The notes below the pieces were generated by a model. The model worked only from the letters and a program-made list of their open reading frames with translations. It did no database searches and was not told where the DNA came from. A DNA stretch of 64,000 nucleotides. Source: Jeotgalibacillus campisalis. Lineage in GTDB: Bacteria; Bacillota; Bacilli; Bacillales; Jeotgalibacillaceae. The first letter of the stretch is position 1, and each line of letters starts with the position of its first letter. The position numbers and the translations under genes were made by a program. Shown one piece after another: positions 28,042 to 36,150 of the stretch. The stretch covers positions 1 to 64,000 of the forward strand of contig NZ_JXRR01000001.1 of assembly GCF_000829515.1 (NCBI RefSeq), given 5' to 3'.

Positions 28042-29503
28042 TGCCGTTCTTTCGTTTTCTGTAGTTTTCAATGGCTTTAACCGTGCACTCAACCACTCCT
28101 TTGCCAATCATCTTCCCGAGCAATGTAATGGGACCTGCATATTGCACATACGATCCCTTTTGCACTGCTGCCACCAGCAGACTGTCGGTTGATGTGCCTG
28201 TCGCAAGGGTTTGCGTGACGGGATCTTTGACGTTGAGCTGCTGAAGTGCTTTTACTTTGGCTTCTGTTGCCGTCATCATTGCCTGGATAAAAGCCTCATC
28301 TGACAGCTTGCCATTCACAAAAATCCAGCTGTTAATCGTGCCGGCCGTCTGTTTTTCCTGCCGCTTGTGAGCAAGAGACACATCCACTGCGTTCCCTACT
28401 CCGGCTGTTACGGCGACAACTATCGAAAGTTCTTCTTGTTGGTATTCTCTGATGACCACATCTTCTACCATAACGGCGGTCATCATTCCAACCGTGCTTG
28501 CAGCATTCCATCCGTTTTTATCCACGTAGCGGCACATCTCTTCATAGCTGTCTGCACATTCATAATCCATCGGCACATGCCGGTTGACAAAATGCCTGTG
28601 CCAGCCGAGTCCTGCTCCGATTACAGCAGAAGAAATGGTTTTTAAGGACTGAGGGGCCGTGAGAGCAATATGCTTTCCACTAATCTGAAAAAGGTCTTTT
28701 GTTATAATTGAACGGCTGTTCTGACCATGCTCCGGAAGAAGCGTAATCTGCGGCTTTGGCAGCTCGGGATGCACCTGTGCTTCTACTCGTGCCTGATACA
28801 CCTTTTCAACAATGTCTTTTTTCAGCACTTCGCCTGGTGAAGACAGCCGGACGGTCTCTCCCGCTTGCAGCAAAAGCAGCCGGTCACAATATAAAGAAGC
28901 AATATTTAAATCATGAAAAATGGAGACGACCGTCAATTCGTGCGTTGTCGTCCACTCCTTCAGCAAGTCGAGCAGCTGCTTTTGATAGGAAAGATCAAGA
29001 TGGTTGGTGGGTTCATCGAGCAGGAGCAGTTTTGGTTCCTGCGCCAATGCCTGCGCTAAAAACACACGCTGACGCTCACCCCCTGAAAGGTCCTGGATCG
29101 ACTGGTGCTCAAATTCAGTCACCCCTGTCTGATTCATGGCCTCTACTACGGCAGCCTCGTCTTTTTTAGTCCAAGGGGCAAACATCCCTTTTTGATGCGG
29201 GTATCTGCCCATCGATACCGTTTCTCTTACGGTGTAATCAAACGCATGGCTGTGAAGCTGCGGCAGGACGGCTATTTCTTTTGCGAGCTGCTTGGATGAG
29301 TAGGCGCTTAAGTCCCTGTCTCTAATGGTGATTGTACCTTCCTTTAACGGCAGAATTCCGCTGATCATCTTCATCAATGTCGTTTTGCCGCTTCCATTCG
29401 GACCTAATATCCCGAGAATCTCCTGCTGCTCTACTCCAAAAGAGACGTTTTTCACGACTGTCTGTTCACCGTATCCACCGCTTGCGTCTTGTACATTCAG
29501 CAT
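28037..29503 (-). CDS. btuD: Cobalamin ABC transporter ATPase fused to adenosylcobinamide amidohydrolase
   Basis: 488 residues, two domains. Residues 1 to about 250: ABC ATPase with GPNGSGKTT Walker A, LSGGERQRV signature and LLLLDEPTNHLDL Walker B. Residues about 265-488: CbiZ family, with AGVGNAVDVS, GTINSWIFVN and TGTSTDSLLVAA. The ATPase powers BtuC import of corrinoids; CbiZ cleaves adenosylcobinamide to adenosylcobyric acid. The same fusion occurs in B. subtilis YvrA. ATG 29503 has AGAGGG five bases before it; a GTG at 29507-29509 is too close to that site. It follows btuC by two bases. Confidence 0.9.
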   Translation of the reverse strand: MLNVQDASGGYGEQTVVKNVSFGVEQQEILGILGPNGSGKTTLMKMISGILPLKEGTITIRDRDLSAYSSKQLAKEIAVLPQLHSHAFDYTVRETVSMGRYPHQKGMFAPWTKKDEAAVVEAMNQTGVTEFEHQSIQDLSGGERQRVFLAQALAQEPKLLLLDEPTNHLDLSYQKQLLDLLKEWTTTHELTVVSIFHDLNIASLYCDRLLLLQAGETVRLSSPGEVLKKDIVEKVYQARVEAQVHPELPKPQITLLPEHGQNSRSIITKDLFQISGKHIALTAPQSLKTISSAVIGAGLGWHRHFVNRHVPMDYECADSYEEMCRYVDKNGWNAASTVGMMTAVMVEDVVIREYQQEELSIVVAVTAGVGNAVDVSLAHKRQEKQTAGTINSWIFVNGKLSDEAFIQAMMTATEAKVKALQQLNVKDPVTQTLATGTSTDSLLVAAVQKGSYVQYAGPITLLGKMIGKGVVECTVKAIENYRKRKNGS

Positions 29504-29505
29504 GG

Positions 29506-30561
29506 TCACCCTCTACTTTCCCGTCGCTTTTTAATCAAAATCATTCCAAACACAGGTGCGCCAATTAATGCCGTGATTACACCGATTGGCAGTTCAGTTG
29601 GGGAAATAATGGTTCTCGCTGCTAAATCACAAATAATCAGCAGGCTTGCCCCATTAATAATGGATAGCGGAAGAACATGCCGATGATCAGACCCCCACGC
29701 CATTCGGACCATATGAGGCACAACAAGACCAACAAAGCCAATTGTGCCTGACACCGCTACTGCTGCTCCTGTCAATAAGGAACCTGATGCAAGCACCACA
29801 TATTTTCTCAGGCGGACATTTACCCCCAGATGCTGCGCACGTTCTTCACCAAATGCCATCGCATTCAGCTCACGTGCGTTCCACATCAACAAGAAAGACC
29901 CAATAATAAAGAATGGCGCGATGAGACGGATATATTCCCAGCCGCGCATCGACACGCTCCCAAGCAGCCAGTTAATAATCTGGCGGAGCTCCTCTCCCGT
30001 TAAAGCAATCATTAAGGACAAAATGGAGCCTAAAAAAGAGCTGAAGATGATCCCTGTTAAAATAATCGTTTCCATTTTCATCGACCGCTCTACAAACCGG
30101 GCAAATCCAAGCACCAAAAAGAGCGTAACTAACGCAGCTAAAATACTGACCACAGGCAGCGTAAAGCTTCCCAGTCCAGGGAGAGTAAGCCCAAAGAAGA
30201 TCGTCATGACTGCCCCGACAGACGCCCCTGATGAGACACCCAGTGTATAGGGGTCTGCCAAAGGATTTTTCAGCAGGCCCTGAAAGGAAGCACCCGCAAT
30301 CGCCAGCGATGCCCCCACTAATCCCGCCAGCACGACACGGGGAAAACGAATATCAACCACGATGGTTTTAAGCGTTTGGTCCAACTCCCCGTGAGTGCCA
30401 AAAAGAGAGCCCCAAAAAATCTGAAGCATCTCTTTTAGGGGCACCTGCACCGATCCAATGGTGATCGCCAGACAAAAAGCAACCATCAGAAAGATCGAGG
30501 AAAGTAAATAGCCGATCCAACCTTTATTCGCCAAAGACGTCCGGGTAGATGGCTTCAGCAA
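29506..30561 (-). CDS. btuC: Cobalamin/corrinoid ABC transporter permease
   Basis: 351-residue FecCD/BtuC family permease with about ten TM segments. SFQGLLKNPLADPYTLGVSSGAS is the usual conserved region near 92-114, and the C-terminal GLVVPHMVRM lies near the ATPase-coupling loop. The open frame starts with TTG at 30561, inside the end of btuF, without a strong ribosome site; the true start may lie a few codons later. Positioned btuF-btuC-btuD, a complete importer. Confidence 0.92.
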   Translation of the reverse strand: MLKPSTRTSLANKGWIGYLLSSIFLMVAFCLAITIGSVQVPLKEMLQIFWGSLFGTHGELDQTLKTIVVDIRFPRVVLAGLVGASLAIAGASFQGLLKNPLADPYTLGVSSGASVGAVMTIFFGLTLPGLGSFTLPVVSILAALVTLFLVLGFARFVERSMKMETIILTGIIFSSFLGSILSLMIALTGEELRQIINWLLGSVSMRGWEYIRLIAPFFIIGSFLLMWNARELNAMAFGEERAQHLGVNVRLRKYVVLASGSLLTGAAVAVSGTIGFVGLVVPHMVRMAWGSDHRHVLPLSIINGASLLIICDLAARTIISPTELPIGVITALIGAPVFGMILIKKRRESRG

Positions 30562-31501
30562 GTTCTTGAGTTCCTTCTACTAATCTTGGACCTGAGCGAT
30601 TAACAGGGTCAGACGAAACCACATGAAGATCTTCGTTTACAACCGCATCCACTTCACTGAAGCCCCCATGATCCTTCCATTGTGCGATCGGATCTTCTAC
30701 AAATTCACCATACGTTAACACGACGGTTTCAGGATTGCGGCTGACAATTTCTTCTTCAGACAGCAGAACAAATCCTTCCTGATCGTCTGCCACATTGTCA
30801 GCTTGAATCAAATCAAGCATTTCCTGCATAAAGGTATTGTTACCTGCCACATATACTTCCGGCAGACCGGACACATCAACCAGCACTTCTTTGCGGTCTT
30901 CCTCTGAAATACCCGCTGCCAGTTCTTCTATCTCAGCAAAACCATCCTGCATATCCGTTATGACTTGATCTGCTTCAGGACTCTTGCCTGTAACCTCGCC
31001 AATCATTGAAATCGTTTCATAGACCTGATCAAAAGAAACCGCATTTTCAATGACCACGACAGGAATTCCTGCTGCTTCAATTTGCTGCAGACCGTCTTCT
31101 TGCATCGCATTAGAATCGTGTGCAAGCACGACATCCGGCTCAAGTGAAATAATTTTCTCAACGTTGAATTCCAAACCGCCTATTTTTTCTCTGTCCAGTA
31201 CTTCTTCAGGATAGTTATCAAAGTCAGATATACCCACAATTTCTTCGTTCAATCCAAGTCCAAATGCAATTTCGGTATTGCTTGGAATCATTGATACTAT
31301 TCTTTCCGGCTGCTCCTCAATGGTCACTTCCTGGTCTCTGGCATCTGTGACCGTCACAGGAAATCCCCCCTCAGATGCTGCCTCTTCTGTTTGTTCCGTC
31401 TCATTTTCTCCATCCGGCTCTGCGGCAGGCTCCTCATCACTGCAGGCTCCTAAAAGTCCCACTGTCAACATAAAACTGCTCATCCATTTCCAATTCTTCA
31501 T
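30524..31501 (-). CDS. btuF: Cobalamin-binding lipoprotein
   Basis: 325-residue periplasmic-binding-protein-like lipoprotein. Signal peptide with lipobox LLGAC, Cys20 lipid-modified; then a Glu-rich linker (25-45) and a BtuF/FhuD-like fold (ERIVSMIPSNTEIAFGLGL, LEPDVVLAHDS). It captures corrinoids for BtuCD. ATG 31501 follows AGGGGGAA. First gene of the cobalamin operon, directly downstream of a cobalamin riboswitch and terminator, so B12 would repress it. Confidence 0.93.
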   Translation of the reverse strand: MKNWKWMSSFMLTVGLLGACSDEEPAAEPDGENETEQTEEAASEGGFPVTVTDARDQEVTIEEQPERIVSMIPSNTEIAFGLGLNEEIVGISDFDNYPEEVLDREKIGGLEFNVEKIISLEPDVVLAHDSNAMQEDGLQQIEAAGIPVVVIENAVSFDQVYETISMIGEVTGKSPEADQVITDMQDGFAEIEELAAGISEEDRKEVLVDVSGLPEVYVAGNNTFMQEMLDLIQADNVADDQEGFVLLSEEEIVSRNPETVVLTYGEFVEDPIAQWKDHGGFSEVDAVVNEDLHVVSSDPVNRSGPRLVEGTQELAEAIYPDVFGE

Positions 31502-31604
31502 GCTTTTTCCCCCTACTAGTAAACTCTTTTTTCATTGCAGCGAATATGAACATGCTTATGTTCATCAAGGACAATCCGCCAGCGCCCTCAATGTCCGTAA
31601 ACAC

Positions 31605-31631
31605 AAAAAAACATCTCACCGGAAGGAGATG
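31605..31631 (-). terminator. Riboswitch-controlled terminator before btuF
   Basis: CATCTC / GAGATG stem (31612-31617, 31626-31631) followed on the minus strand by seven T. It lies between the cobalamin aptamer and btuF, so it is the likely expression platform. Confidence 0.7.
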
Positions 31632-31719
31632 CTGGGTTGCATAAAGAATCGCTTAAGCAAAGTGCTCAACTAAACGAAGCCTGCAACACCGACCTATCCT
31701 CGTAGGTTATTTGGTGTGG

Positions 31720-31895
31720 TGAATGCAGGCAGGTTTCCTGGCTTAATGGCTTTGTTCATCGCCCCTTCCCATAGCTTTAACGCTACAGTGGTGACCGGCG
31801 ATTCACTTCCATTTTACAGTGGCGGGACCGCGCTGGATTTTCACCAGCTTCCCTTTTAACTCTTTTCCTATAAAAAAGAGCACCTGCATCCGTCC
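31720..31895 (-). ncRNA. Cobalamin riboswitch
   Basis: The minus-strand sequence contains the conserved cobalamin aptamer core: GGGAAGCTGGTGAAAATCC, then GCGCGGTCCCGCCACTGT, and later AAGCCAGGAAACCTGCCTGC. The 5' GATGCAGGTGC and 3' CCTGCCTGCAT ends pair as the closing stem. A further stem (ACCTA / TAGGT near 31690-31706) lies between it and the terminator. It precedes btuF and should switch off the cobalamin operon when AdoCbl is plentiful. Confidence 0.93.
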
Positions 31896-31919
31896 GTATC
31901 AAAATGTTTTTCTGCTACC

Positions 31920-31929
31920 ATTATAACAA
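31920..31929 (-). promoter_or_regulatory. Promoter -10 of the cobalamin operon
   Basis: Extended -10 TGTTATAAT just upstream of the riboswitch. No good -35 hexamer at the standard distance. Confidence 0.5.
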
Positions 31930-32177
31930 AAATCGACAGATGAAGCACAAAAATAAAAAAAGAGGTTGCTAAAGGGGATAAGATCGTTTCTATTACAGGC
32001 GTATATTTTCCCCTAACCCTATTCTTTTAAATAAGATCAACTTCCTCTTTTAGGTTTATCGAATTAAGAAATTGGAAATAGACTGGTAATGGTAGAAAAT
32101 TCAATTTCATGAGACCTATGGTACCCGGAGATGAATAAATGTACGAGTTGATTTTCACTAACTTGAGGAGGAGTTTA

Positions 32178-32771
32178 ATGAAAAAATTCTTCAATCTAAC
32201 TACGTTGTATTTTGCAGCAGCCGTTATTGCCCTTGGCGCTTTCTTCATTCCCTTCGCAGTGGATCAATACAATCTGCGGACTCAGGGCATCCATTACTTT
32301 ACGGATGACATGGAAAATTATCATAATAATGCTCATCCTATTGAAGATGTATATACGATCGATATTGATTTAACTGATTTAGAGAGCAATAAAGAAAAGG
32401 TGCTTTTTGATGATGGAGAAAACCAAATTTATGTCTCGAAAGTAATCGCTCACCAGTCAAATGAATATGAATTGTTCTTTAAGTCAAGCGGGAATTTTAG
32501 TACGGATGGAGCGACGATAGTATCCGGGGTGGAACATAAACATACGTTAGATGGCTTGCAAAGTACGTTTCAAGCGGAAGCAGAAGCAGCGTATAGCGGA
32601 GATACATATCCATTAAGTCCACTTGACTATTCAGGGTTGTCTTACAGTGAAACAGATGAATTTGCCTTTCATTTAAAGCTTCCAGACGAGGTTCTTTCCG
32701 ATATTGAAGAAGAAGGAATCATTGAGGTAGCTGTTGCAAATTTGTATTTAACTATTTGGGCAAAGAAGTGA
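32178..32771 (+). CDS. Membrane-anchored or secreted protein of unknown function
   Basis: 197 residues: a positively charged start, one hydrophobic segment (about 5-27, LYFAAAVIALGAFFIPFAV), then an acidic soluble domain. No cysteine lipobox. The rest alternates beta-strand-like stretches, with no known motif. ATG 32178 has AGGAGGAG seven bases before it; upstream codons in the same frame lack a ribosome site. No family was recognised, and its isolated position gives no clue to function. Confidence 0.7.
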   Translation: MKKFFNLTTLYFAAAVIALGAFFIPFAVDQYNLRTQGIHYFTDDMENYHNNAHPIEDVYTIDIDLTDLESNKEKVLFDDGENQIYVSKVIAHQSNEYELFFKSSGNFSTDGATIVSGVEHKHTLDGLQSTFQAEAEAAYSGDTYPLSPLDYSGLSYSETDEFAFHLKLPDEVLSDIEEEGIIEVAVANLYLTIWAKK

Positions 32772-32949
32772 TGTTAAACAATAGGGTGCTAGAGTTAAAG
32801 ACTATAACGACAACAGATCAGCCCAAAAGCAAGGGCAATAATGAGCTGGAAAGGAACAGATTCACTCCCGCTCTTTCTTTTTAACCGCTTACCTGCCCTT
32901 ATTGGGGATTTATTTCTGATCGTAAAGATGTAAAGCTTAGGTGGTTTCA

Positions 32950-33294
32950 GTGTATAGTAAAAGCATAGTTTCTATCGTAACGAACAGGATTTGGGAGAGG
33001 AGGGTTAGAGATATTAACCTCATAAAGTATTTTAGTATCCTGTTATTTATTTTTATGCTGCTTATCCTGACAAGTTTTTACGCAGGGAGTTATATTGGAA
33101 AACCTTTCAGTTTTACTGACTTAATCGCACTCGTTATCAGTTTAATTATTTGGTCTCTTGTCTTTTATTTTTACAGGACAACGACTAAGAGGTTAAATTA
33201 CATAAGCAAATTAAATAAAATCTTACTTTCTTTCCTGGCACTAATTATTGCAGCATTTATTATAGGGTTGATCACTGGAGAAATTCAATTTTAG
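32950..33294 (+). CDS. Small membrane protein, three TM segments
   Basis: About 114 residues. Three hydrophobic stretches lie after a charged N-terminus (NRIWERRVRDINLIKYF), and basic residues lie between the second and third. GTG 32950 is chosen for the AGGTGG five bases upstream; GTG 32941 is in frame too. No motif or family was recognised. Codon use looks less regular than in the housekeeping genes, so the call is moderate. Confidence 0.5.
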   Translation: MYSKSIVSIVTNRIWERRVRDINLIKYFSILLFIFMLLILTSFYAGSYIGKPFSFTDLIALVISLIIWSLVFYFYRTTTKRLNYISKLNKILLSFLALIIAAFIIGLITGEIQF

Positions 33295-33339
33295 TTTTAC
33301 ATTAACGATGGATGTTAAAAAGCGATAACATTAAAGAGG

Positions 33340-33550
33340 TAGGGACATAACTGAACAAAGATTAAAAGTGAGGCAGTCTATATCATCGGAGCAGAAGGTG
33401 GCGACGCTTTGCAGGATATGACAGTTGCTTGAGACTTTGCAGGGCGTGGCCCTGGAAAGTCTCAAGCAACTGTCCCTGCGGAAAGATTCCGCCTAAAGCG
33501 AAGTGAACCGGAAAAAGAGCTTGAGACTTTGTCCCAAGCTCTTTCTATAT
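33340..33550. repeat. Structured intergenic element with a 19-bp perfect hairpin
   Basis: Perfect 19-base inverted repeat at 33420-33438 and 33456-33474 (GACAGTTGCTTGAGACTTT), whose loop itself pairs (CAGGGC-GTG-GCCCTG). A second hairpin AAAGAGCTTG / CAAGCTCTTT lies at 33514-33544, and its loop repeats GAGACTTTG. GGGACATAAC near 33351 echoes the same family. The region reads like a mobile intergenic repeat rather than a gene; the second hairpin could also act as a terminator. Confidence 0.6.
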
Positions 33551-33584
33551 GCCCCTCAACAGTAAAGTTTCAAAGCGTACTTGT

Positions 33585-34556
33585 TTATTTTTTGATCTCA
33601 AGCGGGCGCAGGGAGGCTTCGATTTCTTTGCGGCGCGGCTCTAGGAATGGCGGCAGGGCAAGTGATTCACCGAGGTGATCCATGTCTTCGTCTGTCGCAA
33701 ATCCAGGTTGATCTGTTGCAAGTTCAAATAATATACCATTGGCTTCTCTGAAATAAATAGAACGGAAGTAAAAACGGTCTACTTCACCAGACGTCTGCAG
33801 GCCAAAGCTGCGCAGGCGGTCATTCCATTTGTCGTAGTCCTCATAGGTTGGGATACGAAAGGCAACATGGTGGACACTTCCTCTTCCGGGACGCTCAGGC
33901 GGAAGATCTGGACGTTCTTCAATATGAACTTCCGCTCCCGTGCCGCCTTCTCCAACTGACATGACCTGAATCGCAGGGAAATCTCCGGCATTTGACGCGT
34001 ACTCTCCTGCTTTTTTAAATCCAAGGACTTTTTCCAGTATTTCAATGGTGCGGTCTGCATAGCGAACCGTCAATGTGACGGGACCAAGTCCAACGATCGC
34101 ATGCTCCTCAGGGATACCTGCTCCTGTCCAGGGAATACCAGGTGCAACGCCCTCTTCTCCATTATCCGCCACAAGCATCAAGCGAGATCCCTCGTTATCC
34201 TCAAAATACAAGGTATCGCGATTTGCACGCGTTTGAACCTCTTCATGCTTCACAGAAAGTTCTTCAAATCTTTTTTTCCAGTAGTGAAGTGAATCCGTCG
34301 TCGGTACACGAAACGCAGTATTTGAAATACTTGAAACACCAGGGTACGTTCTTCCTGCCATCGGAATATCGAAATAGGTCATATCTGTTCCGGCACTTCC
34401 CACTGCATCAGCGTAAAACAAATGATACGAAGAAGTACTGTCCTGATTAACGGTTCTTTTAACTAAGCGCATGCCGAGAACACGCGTGAAGAAATCATAA
34501 TTTTCCTCTGCCTGTCCCGTTATGGCAGATACATGGTGAATTCCAGTTACATTCAT
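33585..34556 (-). CDS. VOC-family ring-cleaving dioxygenase (MhqO/MhqA-like)
   Basis: 323 residues with two tandem glyoxalase-type beta-alpha-beta modules. The first begins HHVSAITGQAEENYDFFTRVLG and the second contains VHHVAFRIPT and GILFELATD, giving the His-His-Glu metal site. B. subtilis MhqA/MhqE/MhqO dioxygenases of this size confer resistance to hydroquinones. AAAGGAG precedes ATG 34556. It is a single-gene unit with no adjacent MarR-type MhqR, so quinone control here is only a guess. Confidence 0.85.
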   Translation of the reverse strand: MNVTGIHHVSAITGQAEENYDFFTRVLGMRLVKRTVNQDSTSSYHLFYADAVGSAGTDMTYFDIPMAGRTYPGVSSISNTAFRVPTTDSLHYWKKRFEELSVKHEEVQTRANRDTLYFEDNEGSRLMLVADNGEEGVAPGIPWTGAGIPEEHAIVGLGPVTLTVRYADRTIEILEKVLGFKKAGEYASNAGDFPAIQVMSVGEGGTGAEVHIEERPDLPPERPGRGSVHHVAFRIPTYEDYDKWNDRLRSFGLQTSGEVDRFYFRSIYFREANGILFELATDQPGFATDEDMDHLGESLALPPFLEPRRKEIEASLRPLEIKK

Positions 34557-34677
34557 CTATAACACTCCTTTAAATTTATCTTGAATTCGAGATGTTTAAA
34601 TTAATTATAGTATGAAGAGTACGAAAATGCAAGCAGTGCGATTGCCAATGGAATCTGTGGTCCACCAGTTGATCGAG

Positions 34678-34710
34678 AAAAAGGGGACCGGTCAAACAGA
34701 CACCAGTCCC
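34678..34710 (-). terminator. Terminator of the XRE-TPR regulator gene
   Basis: GGGACTGGT / ACCGGTCCC stem (one G-U pair) followed by CTTTTT on the minus strand. Confidence 0.75.
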
Positions 34711-34755
34711 TCCAATGAAAAATAGTCTATTTTCAATCCATTAATTTATTCATTT

Positions 34756-36003
34756 CTAGTTCAAAATGCGAGCAAGTGTCTCCTCTGCGAACTCATGATA
34801 AGGAGTATAAGGCAGGGATGATAATTGTTTGACTGCTTTTTCAGCATAAGAAATGGCTTTTTCACGCTGCCCTTTTTGATCGAAGCAAAGAGCGCGATAG
34901 CTGTCGATCGTATAAACCATCGCTAAATCAAATGGGTGGACTGCATAGCTCGGATGCTCAAATAAAGCAAACTGCTCTAAGGCCTCATCCACCATTCCTT
35001 TCCCGTAATAAGCTTTCCCCTTTTCCAGATAATAATTGCCGCCCATCTCCTCTCCAATTTTTCCAATAAAGTCATTTAGGTCCGTTAAAATGGTTAATGC
35101 CTGCTCATGATTTTTTGTAAATTCATTATGGTAATGGGCTTCAATAAATAACGCATACCCTATCGTTTCTTCATTATCTGTAAACAGGGCAAACTGCCTT
35201 GATTTAAGGAGATAATGCTTAAAGCTTTCTTCATCTTTGTTCACTAACGCATTGAACGCAGCTAAGCGATAAATATCATCCATTAAATAATAAACCCGCT
35301 TCTTTTTTGAAAACTTGATAAGGCGATCTAACACTTCTTTTCCTCGGCTGTATTCTCCAAGTCCATATAAAATGATCAATTCAGCATAGTCTAATTCGAT
35401 CTGAACAACCGGTTCTAAGACGATATTTTCATCCTTATATTCTTTTTTGAATGTAAGAAGATGGTCTAATGCATCTTGAAAATGGCCTACTTTCATATCT
35501 GCATGTAAAAATAGGATTTTGGCTTTCAGCGCTTGATTGTACAAAGATAATGATTCGTAAATCCGTATGGACTCTCGAATTGCGTCATTTCCCTCATTAA
35601 ATTTTTCTAAAACGAATAAACACCTGCCTCCGATTTCATAAAGGCGTCCTGTTTCATACGTCATAGGAAGTTTTTGTTCATAAACAGGCTGGATTTTTGA
35701 GTAGATCTTCTCAATCGAACGTTTTATTTTTTCCATGGAGAATTCATTTTCTGCCACTTCAATCAGATCTTCTATGTGAACTAAAAGCTGCTTAATTTCT
35801 TCGCTCGAACGCTCTTCTAATAAAATATGTACATCCAGACCAAGCTGACTGGCGATATGAGTTAAGCTGTCCATTGACGGTTTTGCTTTACCGTTTTCAA
35901 TTAAACTTAACATACCTTTTGTGAGCTGCTCGCCGGCAACATCAACAAGTGTCATTCCTCTTTCTTTGCGTAGCTTCTTGATGCGATCTCCTAATTCATT
36001 CAT
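34756..36003 (-). CDS. XRE-family regulator with TPR domain
   Basis: 415 residues. N-terminal helix-turn-helix (about 5-60, GMTLVDVAGEQLTKGMLSLIENGKA), then helical repeats of TPR type to the end. The architecture is that of RNPP-like or TPR-type regulators such as PlcR/NprR, which bind small peptides, but no propeptide gene was found next to it. It is divergent from an MFS exporter; two 19-bp palindromes lie between them, one covering its own -10, so it likely represses itself and the transporter. Ligand unknown. Confidence 0.85.
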   Translation of the reverse strand: MNELGDRIKKLRKERGMTLVDVAGEQLTKGMLSLIENGKAKPSMDSLTHIASQLGLDVHILLEERSSEEIKQLLVHIEDLIEVAENEFSMEKIKRSIEKIYSKIQPVYEQKLPMTYETGRLYEIGGRCLFVLEKFNEGNDAIRESIRIYESLSLYNQALKAKILFLHADMKVGHFQDALDHLLTFKKEYKDENIVLEPVVQIELDYAELIILYGLGEYSRGKEVLDRLIKFSKKKRVYYLMDDIYRLAAFNALVNKDEESFKHYLLKSRQFALFTDNEETIGYALFIEAHYHNEFTKNHEQALTILTDLNDFIGKIGEEMGGNYYLEKGKAYYGKGMVDEALEQFALFEHPSYAVHPFDLAMVYTIDSYRALCFDQKGQREKAISYAEKAVKQLSSLPYTPYHEFAEETLARILN

Positions 36004-36040
36004 GCTGCAATCACTACTTTCTTTTAAACTGATTATCTGT

Positions 36041-36052
36041 CCGGTATACCGG
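36041..36052. promoter_or_regulatory. Palindrome in the leader of the XRE-TPR gene
   Basis: CCGGTATACCGG, a perfect 12-base palindrome 38 bp before the regulator start and beside operator 1. Role unknown. Confidence 0.4.
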
Positions 36053-36054
36053 TT

Positions 36055-36073
36055 AGTTTAATTATATTAAACT
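36055..36073. promoter_or_regulatory. Palindromic operator 1
   Basis: AGTTTAATTATATTAAACT: eight-base perfect arms around three bases. On the minus strand it contains TATAAT, the likely -10 of the regulator gene (TTCAAT-N16-TATAAT), so occupancy would block that promoter. Confidence 0.75.
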
Positions 36074-36078
36074 TTAGC

Positions 36079-36107
36079 TTGAATTGAAAGAAACGAGATG
36101 CTACGAT
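36079..36107 (+). promoter_or_regulatory. SigA promoter of the MFS exporter
   Basis: TTGAAT-N17-TACGAT on the plus strand. Operator 2 begins two bases after the -10. Confidence 0.6.
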
Positions 36108-36108
36108 A

Positions 36109-36127
36109 AGTTTAATTAAATTAAACT
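36109..36127. promoter_or_regulatory. Palindromic operator 2
   Basis: AGTTTAATTAAATTAAACT, same half-sites as operator 1, 54 bp apart centre to centre. It covers the predicted transcription start of the exporter. Confidence 0.75.
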
Positions 36128-36150
36128 TTGTAAAGTAGGAGATGGGATCG

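Noticed and set aside
36004-36150. Quorum-sensing propeptide gene next to the XRE-TPR regulator
   Set aside because: The spacer is filled by promoters and operators, and no short frame with a signal peptide was seen on either side of the regulator.
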